The position numbers and the translations under genes are program-made. This document shows, in pieces, positions 36,854 through 47,757 of a DNA stretch of 64,000 bases. Position 1 is the stretch's first letter. Every line of letters begins with the position of its first letter. Source of the stretch: Cordia subcordata (taxonomy: Eukaryota > Streptophyta > Magnoliopsida > Boraginales > Cordiaceae); assembly GCA_028554755.1 (NCBI GenBank), contig JAPTOF010000024.1:6029001-6093000 (forward strand). The letters run 5' to 3'. The notes under the pieces are model-generated. The model ran no database searches. It saw nothing but the letters and a program-made list of their open reading frames with translations, and was not told the origin of the DNA.

Positions 36854-38653
36854 CACCCAACAATGGTAAGCATAAATATTATCAAGAAATCTCTGTATAT
36901 TTTTTTATACTTACCAAATCAATCATTTTTGAACTTGATTTCTCTATTTTTTCTTTGGTTTTGGTTTGATTATTTTTCCTTAAAAATCTCATGTTGATGA
37001 CGAAAGAAATTTCATATCAATATGAATTTCCTATATTTGTGGATGGTTTTAGAGTGGTTTATATATGTGTATCTGTTGTTCAATTACTTGAGTCTTGTTA
37101 AATCTATAAGTTGAGCTTGGTTGAATTTCTTTTTCTTTTTTCCTCCTTTTTGAATGAAGTTTGGCTGAAAATTCACAAGTAATATTTTACTCTTTTGATG
37201 AGGCAACTGTTGTTTTCGATGATTATTAGTTTTGTTCTATTTTTCAATTATTCCTCTGGAGACATCAGAGTTTGAAATTGTTTTTTCTAATTTTTATAAC
37301 TTTTTGGGTTTAATCATGGCATAAGAGTTCAACAAGACATGATAGCATCTCATGATTTTTAATATTTATCTTATTTATTTATTTACAAGTTTGTCAATCT
37401 AATAGATTTTCTGTTTTTTCACTAATATCTTCTTTCTGTAGAATTATTCCCCTCAATTCCTATTCAAAGTGAAGCTTGCAACGAGCATTCGGCCCCCTAA
37501 TTAACTTGGTTGGCACGTGTTATAAAGTTGCAGGTAATGTTGTGCCAAACTTCTTAGCTGTGAACTATTACATGGTATTGAGATTTTGCACTTCCACATA
37601 GAATATGAAAATTTTGATAATGTTACAATGCTAAGGAACCTGATTGGAATCTGAACTTGAGATCCCAACTTTGCTAGTGTTTTACATTGTAACTGAAATT
37701 TGCTTATAGGAGATGATAAAAGGAGGCAACAATTTTATGTTGTCTTGGTAGAAATGTTGTTAGATGACCAATCAAGACCTTCATAAAGTCCTTGGTCTAA
37801 AGTTGCCCAAGTACTTTGGACATATATAGTGGTCTATATTCCCTTTCTCATTGTCATGCATTTATAGATCTATGTTGGATTCTTCTTATATAAATTTTAT
37901 GGTAATTATTGACTTCTCTTTTTTGGTTTGTCATAATATATTTTTTTCTCTTGTTTTCTTATTGATCAGTATGAGGAAAACTTTATCTTATGACAATATA
38001 TTGGTAGGAATGTTGAATTGAAAAGGATGGAGTTTGTATGGTAGATTTCAATATCTTGGATCACTTAAATTTCTATTGATTAAATTGGCTTTGAAAACAT
38101 GGGATTTTGTTTTTATCATGTTTCATTCTAACTCATTAAAAGAGGCATACTGAAGTGTCCATAATACTCGAAGGTTCTAAGTTTATGCAAGAAATGAGGA
38201 CACTTTCATATCATTTGGAGGTAAGCTCTAACTTTGCACAAAAGCATTCCATAATTTTGAGAGTTAAAGTAAAGAGTTTCTAGATTTTGGACTCTTAATA
38301 TGCATTAAATGGCCATTTCTCTAGAAGAAACTTAACTCAATTTGAAATTTCCATATTTGTTATCCCTTCTTATTGCATAATGTTCTTGGAAGCATTGTGG
38401 TATTTTGTATTTTTTTTCCTCTTATCAGATTTCTTGCTTGGTATAGTGCATCATGCACCAGTAGATGGCTGGATAAAATTAATGTGTCCACTGGGTTGAA
38501 TCTTAATTCTTTTCTTCAATTTCATTATCTTTAATATCTTACTTTAAGATGTGAATCTTCTTGGCAAATTCGTAACAGAGAAAAGAAGGATCATTCTTGA
38601 AGTAGTTGGTGTAGTTTATGAGTTTAAATTTGGATGGGTTTGATGAAAGGCTG
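36854..38653. other. AT-rich interior of the TIR element, no gene seen
   Basis: No ORF, repeat boundary or RNA gene could be supported between the short LTR element and the antisense fragment. Poly-pyrimidine tracts are frequent. Confidence 0.4.
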
Positions 38654-38930
38654 CTAGAATATGGACAATTTCCACTGTTTTGGTGCCAAAGAAAGCAATA
38701 TCGACTGAAAAGAAGTAGCCCTCAGTACCAACATTACGGTCTTATAGGCCATATCACTGCCTAGTCCATCTCCATTAACACCAGTTGAGTATACATCTAC
38801 AGAAATGGTACCGGCATCAAGAAAGATGATAGGCAATCGGTTGCTAGAGGGTTTATAGCCATCCACAATGTGTTGCCTCAGTGTTGCTTTCTAGTCTGAT
38901 AGCTTTCCTCTTCCTACCGTAAAACTTATG
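38654..38930 (-). pseudogene. Unidentified coding-like fragment on the minus strand
   Basis: The minus strand reads, across an upstream stop, KATLRQHIVDGYKPSSNRLP, then IIFLDAGTISVDVYSTGVNG, then DGLGSDMAYKTVMLVLRATS, ending SLAPKQWKLSIF at a stop. The amino-acid composition is that of a normal globular protein, unlike the low-complexity ORFs around it, so I think it is a captured host exon or a pseudogene. I do not recognise the family. It lies antisense to the ABCF3 fossil and inside the candidate TIR element. Confidence 0.4.
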
Positions 38931-39617
38931 GACTGTGATATTTATATGACTCAATTTTTTAATTTTTGAGTAAATTTTTAATTATAAGGGATTATCTTAA
39001 ATAATTTTATAAAAATTGAAGAATGATCTTTTTGTCTTGCCTAAATATAGTATAAATTTAATTCAAAATTTAACATGAAAATTTATTGTAATTATCAAAT
39101 TTTCAATTATTATGCAAGGTCTCAACTTTGTGTCTATCGTTCCATTCAATTAAAATGTGACTTTTAATGATTTTTTAACTCCCATATATTATTATGATAA
39201 TATATTATATTAAAATATGGTATTAAGTAAAACCGTTGTACCAAACAAGTTCTTTTAGCTTTCTTGTTCTCAAACATTGTTCTTAGAACAAATTACCCAA
39301 AGAAGTCTTTTGGTTTTTAAAGTTTTAAAACTATTTTAAGAAAAAAGTTCCCAAACAATTTTTTTACTATTTTGTTCTTAAAAACTATTTCTCAAAATAT
39401 GTTTTGAAGAATTGTTTTCAGAATAAAAAACAAAAACAAAAACCAAACAGACCCTTAATCTCTATTACTATTCTTTTACCAAATATACCAAGCATTGGAG
39501 AAGATGGGTTATGTGAATGAAATAATCAATGGCCCTGAGTATGTGCTCTTCCTGAATAGATTTGCATCATAATGTTTATGATATAATTTTTGTATAATGT
39601 TCTAGACATTAAATCTT

Positions 39618-39748
39618 TTCAAATTTTCTTTTTTAACCTCCCATCTCTAACCCAAACCCCCATCCCTCATGGGATTCAAACCCAGGACATCACTCCTAGA
39701 GAAAATTGCCTCAACCACTTAAGCTACATCTCTTAGTCCATCTAAACT
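39618..39748 (-). mobile_element. tRNA-derived SINE
   Basis: Read on the minus strand it contains tagcttaagtgg (A-box-like) and gggtttgaatccc (B box), spaced about 40 bp apart. It ends in an A-rich tail (ggttaaaaaagaaaattt). It is flanked by the 9-bp direct repeat ttaaatctt (39609-39617 and 39749-39757). Pol III promoter boxes, size of about 130 bp and a target duplication fit a plant tRNA-type SINE. No coding capacity. Confidence 0.72.
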
Positions 39749-39982
39749 TTAAATCTTGCATTCATAATCTCCTGTTACTTTAGTCTTCATTAATCATGTT
39801 ATTGTTGACCTTGTGGTATGCAACTACAAGATTGAATTTCCTTCTTCCAATGATATATTGGGTAAACTTTAAATCTTGCATTCATAATCTCCTGTTACTT
39901 TAATCTTCATTAATCATGTTATTGTTGACCTTGTGGTATGCAACTACAAGATTGAATTTCCTTCTTCTAATGATATATTGGG
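39743..39982 (+). repeat. 120-bp tandem duplication carrying an ABCF3 exon
   Basis: Two direct copies (39743-39862 and 39863-39982) differ at only a few positions (for example tttagtc/tttaatc and ttccaat/ttctaat). Each includes the exon segment reading YKIEFPSSNDIL. Only the second copy continues into the downstream exon sequence GPPIISF. Confidence 0.9.
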
Positions 39983-40388
39983 CCCACCAATTATAAGCTT
40001 CAGGCTTGGCTTCTGATTCTAAAGATCTCGCTCAGCTAAGGAATCTATTATCTGCAACTTAAATGGTCAGCATTCTTAGGTTATTCATCTCCTTTTCCAC
40101 TTAGTTTGAGTTCATTATTATCCTTCTCTTTTTAAATTATTTGATCAATGTGTTTATACAATATTAACGACCAAAAAAAGTTAAATAGCTTTGAAAGTAA
40201 TGCCCTGTGGTTTGAACTTCCTCAAAATTTTAGCTCTTTATTCATGCTTTTGTTCCACTTGGTAAATTATACGAATTTGTATTTGCATGTACTTGTGCTC
40301 TATTTTTCCATCATAAGCTACACTTTAGAGCTAGTACATTATCTTTGATATCATCTTCTTCATTGAGCAAGTGCTCAAATTTCTTTCT

Positions 40389-40794
40389 AGAGTAAATTTC
40401 ATATTACCCCCTGTACTCTACCATACGTGCATCATACCCTCTTGTAGTGTCAAAACTGGCTAATTACCCCCTGCACTTTGCCCTATGTGCACCATACCAC
40501 CCGGTAGTATTAAAACTAGCTAATTACTCCCTTGAAGTTTTTAAAAGTGTGCAAAATACCCGCTTGTTGTCCATTTTTTTAAATTGTGCAAAACTAATGA
40601 AAAAATGGATGATAAGGGATATTTTGCACACTTTTAAAAACTTCGGGGGGAGAGGGGAAATTAGCTAATTTTGATACTATAGGGGGCATAGTGCATATAG
40701 CTTAAGTATAGGGGGGTAATTAGCTAGTTTTGGTACCATGGGGGGTATGGTACACATGGGTCAGAGTACAAGGGGGTAATATGCAATTTGCTCT
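40389..40794. mobile_element. Foldback MITE, ~406 bp
   Basis: The whole element is a long imperfect inverted repeat. agagtaaatttcatattacc at the left pairs with ggtaatatgcaatttgctct at the right, and the arms continue inward through ccctgtactct, tagctaatt and ttttgcacac to a centre near 40595. No ORF is present. The target duplication is unclear (tttctttct against tccttttat). Confidence 0.8.
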
Positions 40795-41684
40795 TCCTTT
40801 TATTTGCTATGCACAAATACTTTTTTGTTCACTATGCACAAATATTTTTCATATCATGCATTTTCTAATGTTTGTCCTATCATTTCCATTTATAATTTGT
40901 CAATTTCTCCTGCCTGTTGATGTGTTCTAACTTGCTACCTGGCCACTACTTTTTCTTTTGTAGGTTGGCATTGCCTTGTTTAGTTAGCACCATGTTGACA
41001 AACTAGATGTCTCTTCAAATTCTCTTTTATATATGATACGTTGCTTCCCAATAAGCTGGGCCATATACATGTTATAATCTATATTTTTGGCATTATTACT
41101 TAATTGAAATTCTTGAAATCACTATATGTGTGAGCTCAAGGTCATGGGATAGTATAAGGCTTTTCATTGTTTCATTGAGAAAAGAATCATGCAACAGAGA
41201 AAATGTTACATATTTTTTAGATATTGGATCTAACAAGTTTGGCTTGACTAATAAGTGCCGCCAAAAAAGGCATTTCTTTGGTTGCACTTATATTGAGATG
41301 TCTAGAAGCTGAGCAACTAATAGAAAAATAAAATGAGGCCTTTAAGTGGAAGACATTCTATTAACCATATGACTAGAAACACTAATTCTCTGCCCTAGAT
41401 TATGCATGTTCAACTTGTTGGTAATGAATTCATTAGATAATTTCCTTCAATTTTAGGGATTGTTGTTTGACACCAATTTTGTGTTTGCTATTCATGCATA
41501 CTTTATGTGTTATTTTGTCACTTCTATTATGTTGTTGCTATCCACCATTAAGTTATAATGCTTGGTCCTACAGGATGGAGTGTCAAGCACTGGTTGCTCA
41601 TTTTATTTGATATGCATTTATATTTGTGTTGTTTTATTGATTTGACATGTACATTAATCTTTTATTGAATAAATTTTTTGCTTG

Positions 41685-42114
41685 TGTTAGGAAATTAGGA
41701 TACATAACACACACTCACGCAGCAAAATTAAAATATGAGTAATGAGAAAAGAATACGCACAATTAAACGTGGTTCGGACCTCTGCCTACGTCCACGAAAA
41801 CCTCCACTAGATAGAAAAGAGTACAAACTCAATAGGACTTTTTGCACGGATAGAAAAGTCTAAATCCTCCCTCACGGAGCTCTTACAATGGCTTTCTCTC
41901 TACTTAGACCTATTGCAAGACACACATTATTTTCAACTAATACAAGAGTCCTATTTATAAAGGAGATTTCCTTGTCCTTTAAGACAAAGGATTTTCTAAT
42001 CTATCAACCCTACCATAACTAAGACTCTTACCATAACTAGAATTTTGACTCTCATTAAGACTCTTTCCTAATTTCAATATGGACTTGGGCTTAGCACTTG
42101 AGCCATAACCCAAC
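41685..42114 (-). mobile_element. Solo LTR of a Ty1/copia element
   Basis: The 430-bp sequence begins TGTTAGG and ends CCCAACA, flanked by a perfect 5-bp duplication GCTTG (41680-41684, 42115-42119). On the minus strand it has a TATA box (ctttataaatagg) and the conserved copia-LTR stretch cgtggacgtaggcagaggtc. No internal region remains, so it is the product of LTR-LTR recombination. It sits in an ABCF3 intron. Confidence 0.9.
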
Positions 42115-42372
42115 AGCTTGTTATGTCATATCGGTAAACATCAAAGGGGCTTTGGATGGTCTTAAGTTGCTTATATCAGACTTTTTACTGTTAGTTAGAC
42201 CAAGAATGATGGGAAGTGTATCTAAAATTGTGTATATAATCTTTTTCCTCTCTAAAAAAAGTTGAAAATGCTTTTTGTCCTCTGATTTAAGTTCTTTTCC
42301 TGCCAGTATTTTAAGAAACCTTGCTCAAGTTTTTTCTTGTTAGCTTGGTGATTACTCATATTGTTTCTGTAG

Positions 42373-43865
42373 CTTCCTACAAAGAGTGCTTGAGCAGAAG
42401 CTACAAGGTCATTTGGGTTCTTTTCGCTTAACTAGATATCTTCCTTTTTAGCCTATGTATACCTTGTCTGGTATGTTTCTCTCTAATTCTCAATATAGAA
42501 AATGTTGAGAGAATTCCGTCTATTGCACTTAAGTAAATAAGTGAGTATAGCATTGTCTTCATATGTTACTCCATATGGTTTTTGATTTGTGTTTGTATGA
42601 CGCATCAGGTGGTCGAAAAAGTAGAGTTGTATTTACAAAGATTACATCCAAAAAGCCTCATATTTTGCTACTTGATGAGTCCTCAAATAATCTCTTCAAA
42701 TACATTGACTTGTTTCACAAATGTTCTTTCATGGTTCATGTGTGATTTTTGTTCGATACTTTTTAATTCTTTTGCATAGGTGGATTGCTTGATCGCCAGT
42801 TTGCATAAAAGATGTCTAGATAGTTCACATTGATTCTTCAATTTCTTGATGACATTGATTATTGTTCTTAATTAGCAAAATTCAAGCCAATCATATGACT
42901 AATATCATCAACTTCTGCCATTTCCATATGCCTATATCTACAACAAATCTTTTTAATACTTTTTCCTTGAGTCATTAAAATTCTTGTTTCTTTTCTTTTT
43001 GGGTTATCCCCTCTTATGTTAGGTTCTACAATTTTTTTATTTTTCTCCCTTTTCTTTTCCCAAGAATTCTATGCGTGCTTTTGTCTTGGAATGGCTTTGT
43101 TTTAGGTTATATTTTTGTGTCTTTGGAAAGGGAGGATTGATAGGAAATGAGAGGTTTGGTGTTTTCCTTTGGGATTGGGCATTATAAATAAGTTCATGAC
43201 AAGGGAATTATTTGTTTGACAGTTTTACCAAGAAATATAACCATTATTTCTTTCATTTAGTTTTTATACATCTAGTACAATTGGTACATGTTTCCTATAT
43301 AGAATATGTGACTCTCTAAAATAGGAGAGCAAAAATGCTTGGTTTGATTTAACATGAAAGTGGTCTCATCTAGTGGAAAAAGGCTTGCTTTGATTTATAT
43401 TTGATTATATGTAACTTGCCATTTTTTTCGAGAGCGTTGGATAATAATAGATGTTTGGAATAAACTAGTCCATCGAGCTAATTTAGCAATCCATTATCCT
43501 TGATGTTGAATGAACTGCTTTTCTATGGGTAATTTTCGTATATATTCACTTAATTATCACAATGCAGGATATCGATGCTATGGAAGCATTGATTCAAGGA
43601 CTTGTTCTGTTCCAAGGCGGGGTACTGATGGTAATATCAGTTTTTTTCTTACTAATGTACTTTCTACAAGATGACAATATATCCACCTGGAAATTTTTTT
43701 CTTGGATTAACGCTGTTGGTTTTGTTTGCTACTTTTAGGTGAGTCACAATAAGCACCTGATTTCTAAAAGTGTAGACTAGCTATGTGTTGTATCTAAAGG
43801 AATAGTGAAACTTTTGTTGGAAACTTCCTAGATTACAAAAAGATACTTTAGTTATCACAGGAAGT
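42373..43865 (+). pseudogene. ABCF3 pseudogene, second ABC domain exons
   Basis: 42373-42470 reads VLEQKLQGHLGSFRLTRYL and, after a stop, PMYTLS, ending at a GTATGT donor. 42609-42693 follows a CAG acceptor and reads GGRKSRVVFTKITSKKPHIL then LLDESSNNL. 43568-43630 reads DIDAMEALIQGLVLFQGGVL then M at a GT donor. 43739-43865 reads VSHNKHLISKSVD, a stop, then LCVVSKGIV, which corresponds to the C-terminus. The signature is GGRKS where LSGGQKS is usual. No Walker A for this domain was located between 39990 and 42373. Confidence 0.87.
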
Positions 43866-46767
43866 TTGTAATAGATGTTAGCCAGTCAACCAAAATTTGT
43901 TAGACCAAGCAAACGAGCTAGCAATTGCTTGATGATGATAAAACTATTTTGGAGTTTGATCATAATAGCAACGCTGCAAAATGTAAAAGATTGATGTTTT
44001 CTATCCTTTTTTTCCAATTACAATCTATCCAGAAGTTGTGAGATCATATGTAAGGAAATGTCTTAATTGCTACTTTTACTTTGTCCAATATTTTCCCGAT
44101 CGGTGATGTGTACAATTTACCAACCACTTCATTCTAGTGTATACAAATTGTTTTAAGGGGTATAGATGTAATTTTATTTAGTGAATTCTTATTGGTTGTA
44201 AGAAACTAAAAAGGAGTTGGGGGTTGGCTTTTTTTTTTGGTTATGGTGTATCTTGAAACGTGTTGTGCTAGATAAATTGAGTGAAACATTCATATGAATG
44301 CAATATGATTTGAGGTGTTGAGTGTATATTTTGAAGTGAATGAAATATTAATTTTAAACTATATCTTTTAAGAAGTAAGAATAGTTTATGAACATATTAG
44401 TTTTGTACTGGTCTACGACTAGCTATACGTCAAATATTATGTCATTAGTGTTCTTTTATCTATATCTTATAAAGTAGTGTTTTTTCTTTTTTAATTTATA
44501 TCATGTGTTATCATGTCATAATCTCTTTTTTCCTTTTAAAAGAGCTTCATCTCCTTTTATTCATTAAAAAACACTTTATATTCAAATTTATTCCATATAT
44601 ATATCTCATTCCCCTTTCATATACTTTTCATCTACTTTATTTAGATTTTTCTTTCAAAAAGTATTTGATTGAAAAAAATATAAAAATTATTATTAATGTT
44701 GAAACTTGTTAAAATTTTAATTTAAAAAATTATATTTAAATCAATTGTAAAAATTGATTATTAATAATAAATAATTACATAAAGATTGCTCATCTTTTTC
44801 ATGTATTGCACGGGGGTAATATATCATCCTTTTTTGTTATAAATCATTTCTTACTTTTTACTTAGCTAATAAAGTGAATATTATAAAATTTTTAAATCTT
44901 ATATAATATTTTAATAGATTTCTGAATTGCATCACTTATCAGACAATTTTTATTCAAAATTCTTTTATTTATGTTTGTCAATTGGAAAATCTGGGCTCTA
45001 TTCATAATCAGATTTTGAGATTTTAATCTTTTTTCAATAGTAACTAGAGTGATTAATTTTACATTTCTAATGAAAATGTGTGCTTATATCTTCGAGATGA
45101 ACAATAAAATACTCTTTAGAAATATAATATACAACTATTTAAATAGATTTATTCTTGAATATTTTTAAATATAATTTTAGAATATTTTAAATATAATTTT
45201 TAAAATACTAAATATTTAATATTTTATTAAATGATAATATATTTAACTCTCTATTTCACCCTACATTTGGGTTAATTCTATCTTATCTCCCTTTTGTAGT
45301 CCCTATATATAATTTTATCATTCAAAACTTGTTTATTCAAATCACTTATTTGTTACTTTGCTCAACAATACGTGATAGGTGAATATATCTAGTTTATGAT
45401 AAAAATTAACTTCATTCGCTATACATAGTAAAATTAAATATATGTTATGTGAAGTATCTCAACGTGTCATATCCTAATTTTTAGAAAAAATATATATCGA
45501 TGTGTTGGAAGATCTTAATGCAAAATTGGAAGAGGCTACGGAGGAAAAAAAAGAAATCAAATAGAGCTTAAGATCACAACATTGTGCATCCAAATTAGTA
45601 AGTTGGTGGAACAGATGCATGAAAGCAATGTAAGAAAAGAGCTCGTTGTAGAGAAGTTGGAGGTAGACAATTCTGATGGTGCAAAAGAAATGGAGGTAAA
45701 GGACCTAGAGCTAACAATTCTGATGGTGCAGAAAAACCAAGGCAGAGAATTTTGATGATGCATTTGTCGAGGCTTTTATGGATGCCTACTAGCATTTCTA
45801 AAGGATCAATTCCATCAAAGTGCATTTAAGAGCTAATGAATGTTTGGTTGATATTGTGGCAGAGACTAGGGAGGAGCGAGGGGTCCATCTTCACTTGCAA
45901 CTGAGGGATGATGTAGATTGGCTATGATGGAATAGAGTTCCAGATATTGGATAGTGAAACATCCATGAACGGAGGCGGTGAAGATGGATACTTAATGCAT
46001 TGATGAGAACTTCCCTTTTTGAAGCATGGCTAGTTTTTAGTTCCCAATTGTGAACATTAGAGATGATATATTCTGTTGTAGCTCATGCATCTCTATGTCA
46101 CCATTTATATCTTGTCTAAATGTTTTTGATAAGCTGATGATTAGTAAGGTACAAAAGGTGGGGTGAATCCACTGTTCATATGATTGGTTCTTTAATTGGA
46201 GATACCACAGGAGTAGAAAAAGGTGCTCACTACTTATCTACTCTTTTCACTTTTTCTATCTTCTTTTTGTTTTAGCTTTTCTTCCATGCATTTTTAAGTT
46301 TATTCCACATCTTTTACCTTCTCTTTTTTCATTTATACCTCAAATTTCTTGTCTTTGTTATCATGGTTATTACAAAGTACTTCTCTGAAAAAAGCATAGA
46401 ACATTTTAGGGTATTAAAAGGCTACTTGTATAGTAAACACTTGAATGTATGATTGTGATCGCTTTCTCAATGAATGATATTGAAGTGAACCTATGCATAT
46501 ATGAACTTTGAAATATGAATGATTAGGTAGAGTCTCACTACTCTTCAAGAGGATTTGCTTCTTAAATTGAAAAGTCCTGCAAATGTATCTTCCATTTGCT
46601 TTACTGTCTTTGATAATATTTGCTTCAGGTAATCTACGTTTAGAGATTGCTTAGTTAAATGTCACGTATTGGGACCTAACGTAATGCATGACCTCACCTA
46701 GTAGTATAGAGCTTTGTGTGATTTCATTTGGTTTGTTGGCAGTAAAGAGGATTAATGCAGCTTGCAA
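43866..46767. other. Intergenic DNA with a coiled-coil-like coding trace
   Basis: This stretch is mostly AT-rich, with no supported gene. Around 45500-45560 the plus strand reads VLEDLNAKLEEATEEKKEIK before a stop, which looks like a coiled-coil segment of a host protein. Degenerate sequence with a repeated acaattctgatggtgca (45671 and 45715) follows to about 45960. I cannot assign a family. Confidence 0.4.
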
Positions 46768-46896
46768 TGTGATAACAGAATATTTTAGATAAATACACTT
46801 AAGTTTTCTGGAATATCATTGTAACAGTTTGATATAGTTTGTACTTATCTCCTATGCTTATCTCCTTATACATAGGAAGCCTTATCACTATCACCT

Positions 46897-46944
<48 letters not shown>

Positions 46945-46990
46945 GTACGATCATGAATAAAAGCTATATCAGAAATTTTCACAGCTTTCA
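46768..46990 (+). repeat. 3' part of the 5' LTR of copia element 2
   Basis: The sequence ends acagctttca directly before a TGGTATCAGA primer site. A TA microsatellite (46899-46942) lies inside. The left boundary (tgtgataaca at 46768) is a guess, because no second LTR is present in the window. Confidence 0.6.
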
Positions 46991-47431
46991 TGGTATCAGA
47001 TTTTTTTTTATGACAAACATCATATAACACCCCATTTTGCTATATCTGTTCATCATGGCCAATCCCACTAATAAGGATGTATCATCTGCTGCATCTAATA
47101 CATCTACTACTCATGGTGCTTACCTCTGATCCTACTGGTTTACCTATTTCAACATCTATCCCACCATTCACGCTACCTTCTCATAATGTGAAGGTCTTTG
47201 TCACCATCAACTTGGATTACAACAACTATTTAACATGGAAAAACCAAATAATCACTTTTTTTTACCTTCACAAATATGCTGAAGCTCATTGACGGATTAT
47301 CTCCATGCCCAACGTAAACTGCTGGTGCTGCAGCCATCGCTGAATGGCTTTACTTTGATTGATTTACCTTTGCTTGCATAATGGCTACTCTTTTCGAGAC
47401 ACTAGTTCATCAAGTAGATGGGTTTCAAACT
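46991..47431 (+). pseudogene. Copia element 2: primer site and start of gag
   Basis: TGGTATCAGA at 46991-47000 is the initiator-Met primer site. gag starts at ATG 47055 (MANPTNKDVSSAASN). After frame changes it reads HNVKVFVTINLDYNNYLTWK and ITFFYLHKYAEAH, the N-terminal copia gag signature. It is cut at 47431 by a nested element and resumes at 57218; aaact is duplicated at 47427-47431 and 57213-57217. Confidence 0.82.
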
Positions 47432-47757
47432 TGATGTCATCTCTCAAGTGCAAGCTCTAAAGACCTACAAGCGCACGGATCGGTGAAGTAGAGTGTGTGC
47501 GAGAACGGGCACTGAACCACATGGAGACTAGTTGGTAGAGTGGATTCTGTGCTCGTGTATCCTAAAGGTGCTGAAAAGAAAGCCTATAGTAAGCATATTT
47601 TTTTGGGAATTTTGGATTAGCGGGAGCTCAAGAGTAAGAAAATAAAACTACACTAGGAGAATGAAAAGCAAGGAAATAAGCAAATCTAGAGAAAACTAAC
47701 AACTGCAAAGGTGTTAGGGTGACTTCAACTTATGAATGGGTGATTCTATAAAATCAG
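47432..47757 (-). repeat. Truncated 3' LTR of the nested Athila derivative
   Basis: Homologous to 48209-48480 and 26143-26470 (shared gtgcaagctctaaagacc). It ends tgatgtcat at 47432 next to the target duplication. At 47757/47758 it switches abruptly to gag sequence, marking a deletion junction. Confidence 0.85.

Larger units (their letters stand above)
34132..39454. mobile_element. PIF/Harbinger-like TIR element, 5.3 kb, in an ABCF3 intron
   Basis: The ends GGGCTTGTTTGGTT (34132) and, inverted, GGGTCTGTTTGGTT (39454) resemble Tourist/Harbinger termini. They are flanked by the 3-bp duplication TTA (34129-34131 and 39455-39457) typical of that superfamily. About 200 bp inside each end is AT-rich and shares tracts such as aaaaactatttct in inverted orientation. 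I see no transposase or Myb-like protein. A 2.3-kb LTR element (34522-36853) and an unidentified antisense coding fragment (38654-38930) lie inside. It could instead be two unrelated termini, since the pairing rests on 14-bp ends and a 3-bp duplication. Confidence 0.55.
24838..43865 (+). pseudogene. ABCF3/GCN20-type ABC-F ATPase pseudogene, 12 exon remnants over 19 kb
   Basis: Exon remnants in one order and strand spell an ABCF3-like protein. 24838-24897 reads VNGSVTLSYRRHYG. 25486-25655 joined to 32518-32557 holds Walker A and TQLLKEEAKLLALQ, split by a copia element. 32690-32825 reads QRLEEICKRLEYIDAY. 33343-33471 holds the signature motif and Walker B (ALFIEPDLLLLDES). 33552-33653 reads YPKTIIVVSYAREFLNI. 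33760-33906 reads VVTDIIHLRNKKLTTYKQN. 39493-39538 reads LEKMGYVNEIINGPE. About 39826-39990 reads YKIEFPSSNDILGPPIISF. 42373-42470, 42609-42693, 43568-43630 and 43739-43865 supply the second ABC domain. Most junctions keep GT/AG, so this is a duplicated, not processed, copy. Walker A is changed (GRNDTRK plus an extra A), and stops occur in most exons. The N-terminal domain and second Walker A were not found. ABC-F proteins are soluble ribosome-associated ATPases; this copy cannot encode one. Confidence 0.88.

Noticed and set aside
44458..44825. Helitron-like short element (tctatatcttataaagtagtg ... tgcacggggg)
   Set aside because: The 5' end resembles Helitrons, but there is no complete hairpin and no CTRR at a proper distance downstream.
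45557..45825. Two overlapping minus-strand ORFs
   Set aside because: No motif. They overlap a plus-strand repeat (acaattctgatggtgca) in a degenerate coiled-coil-like region.
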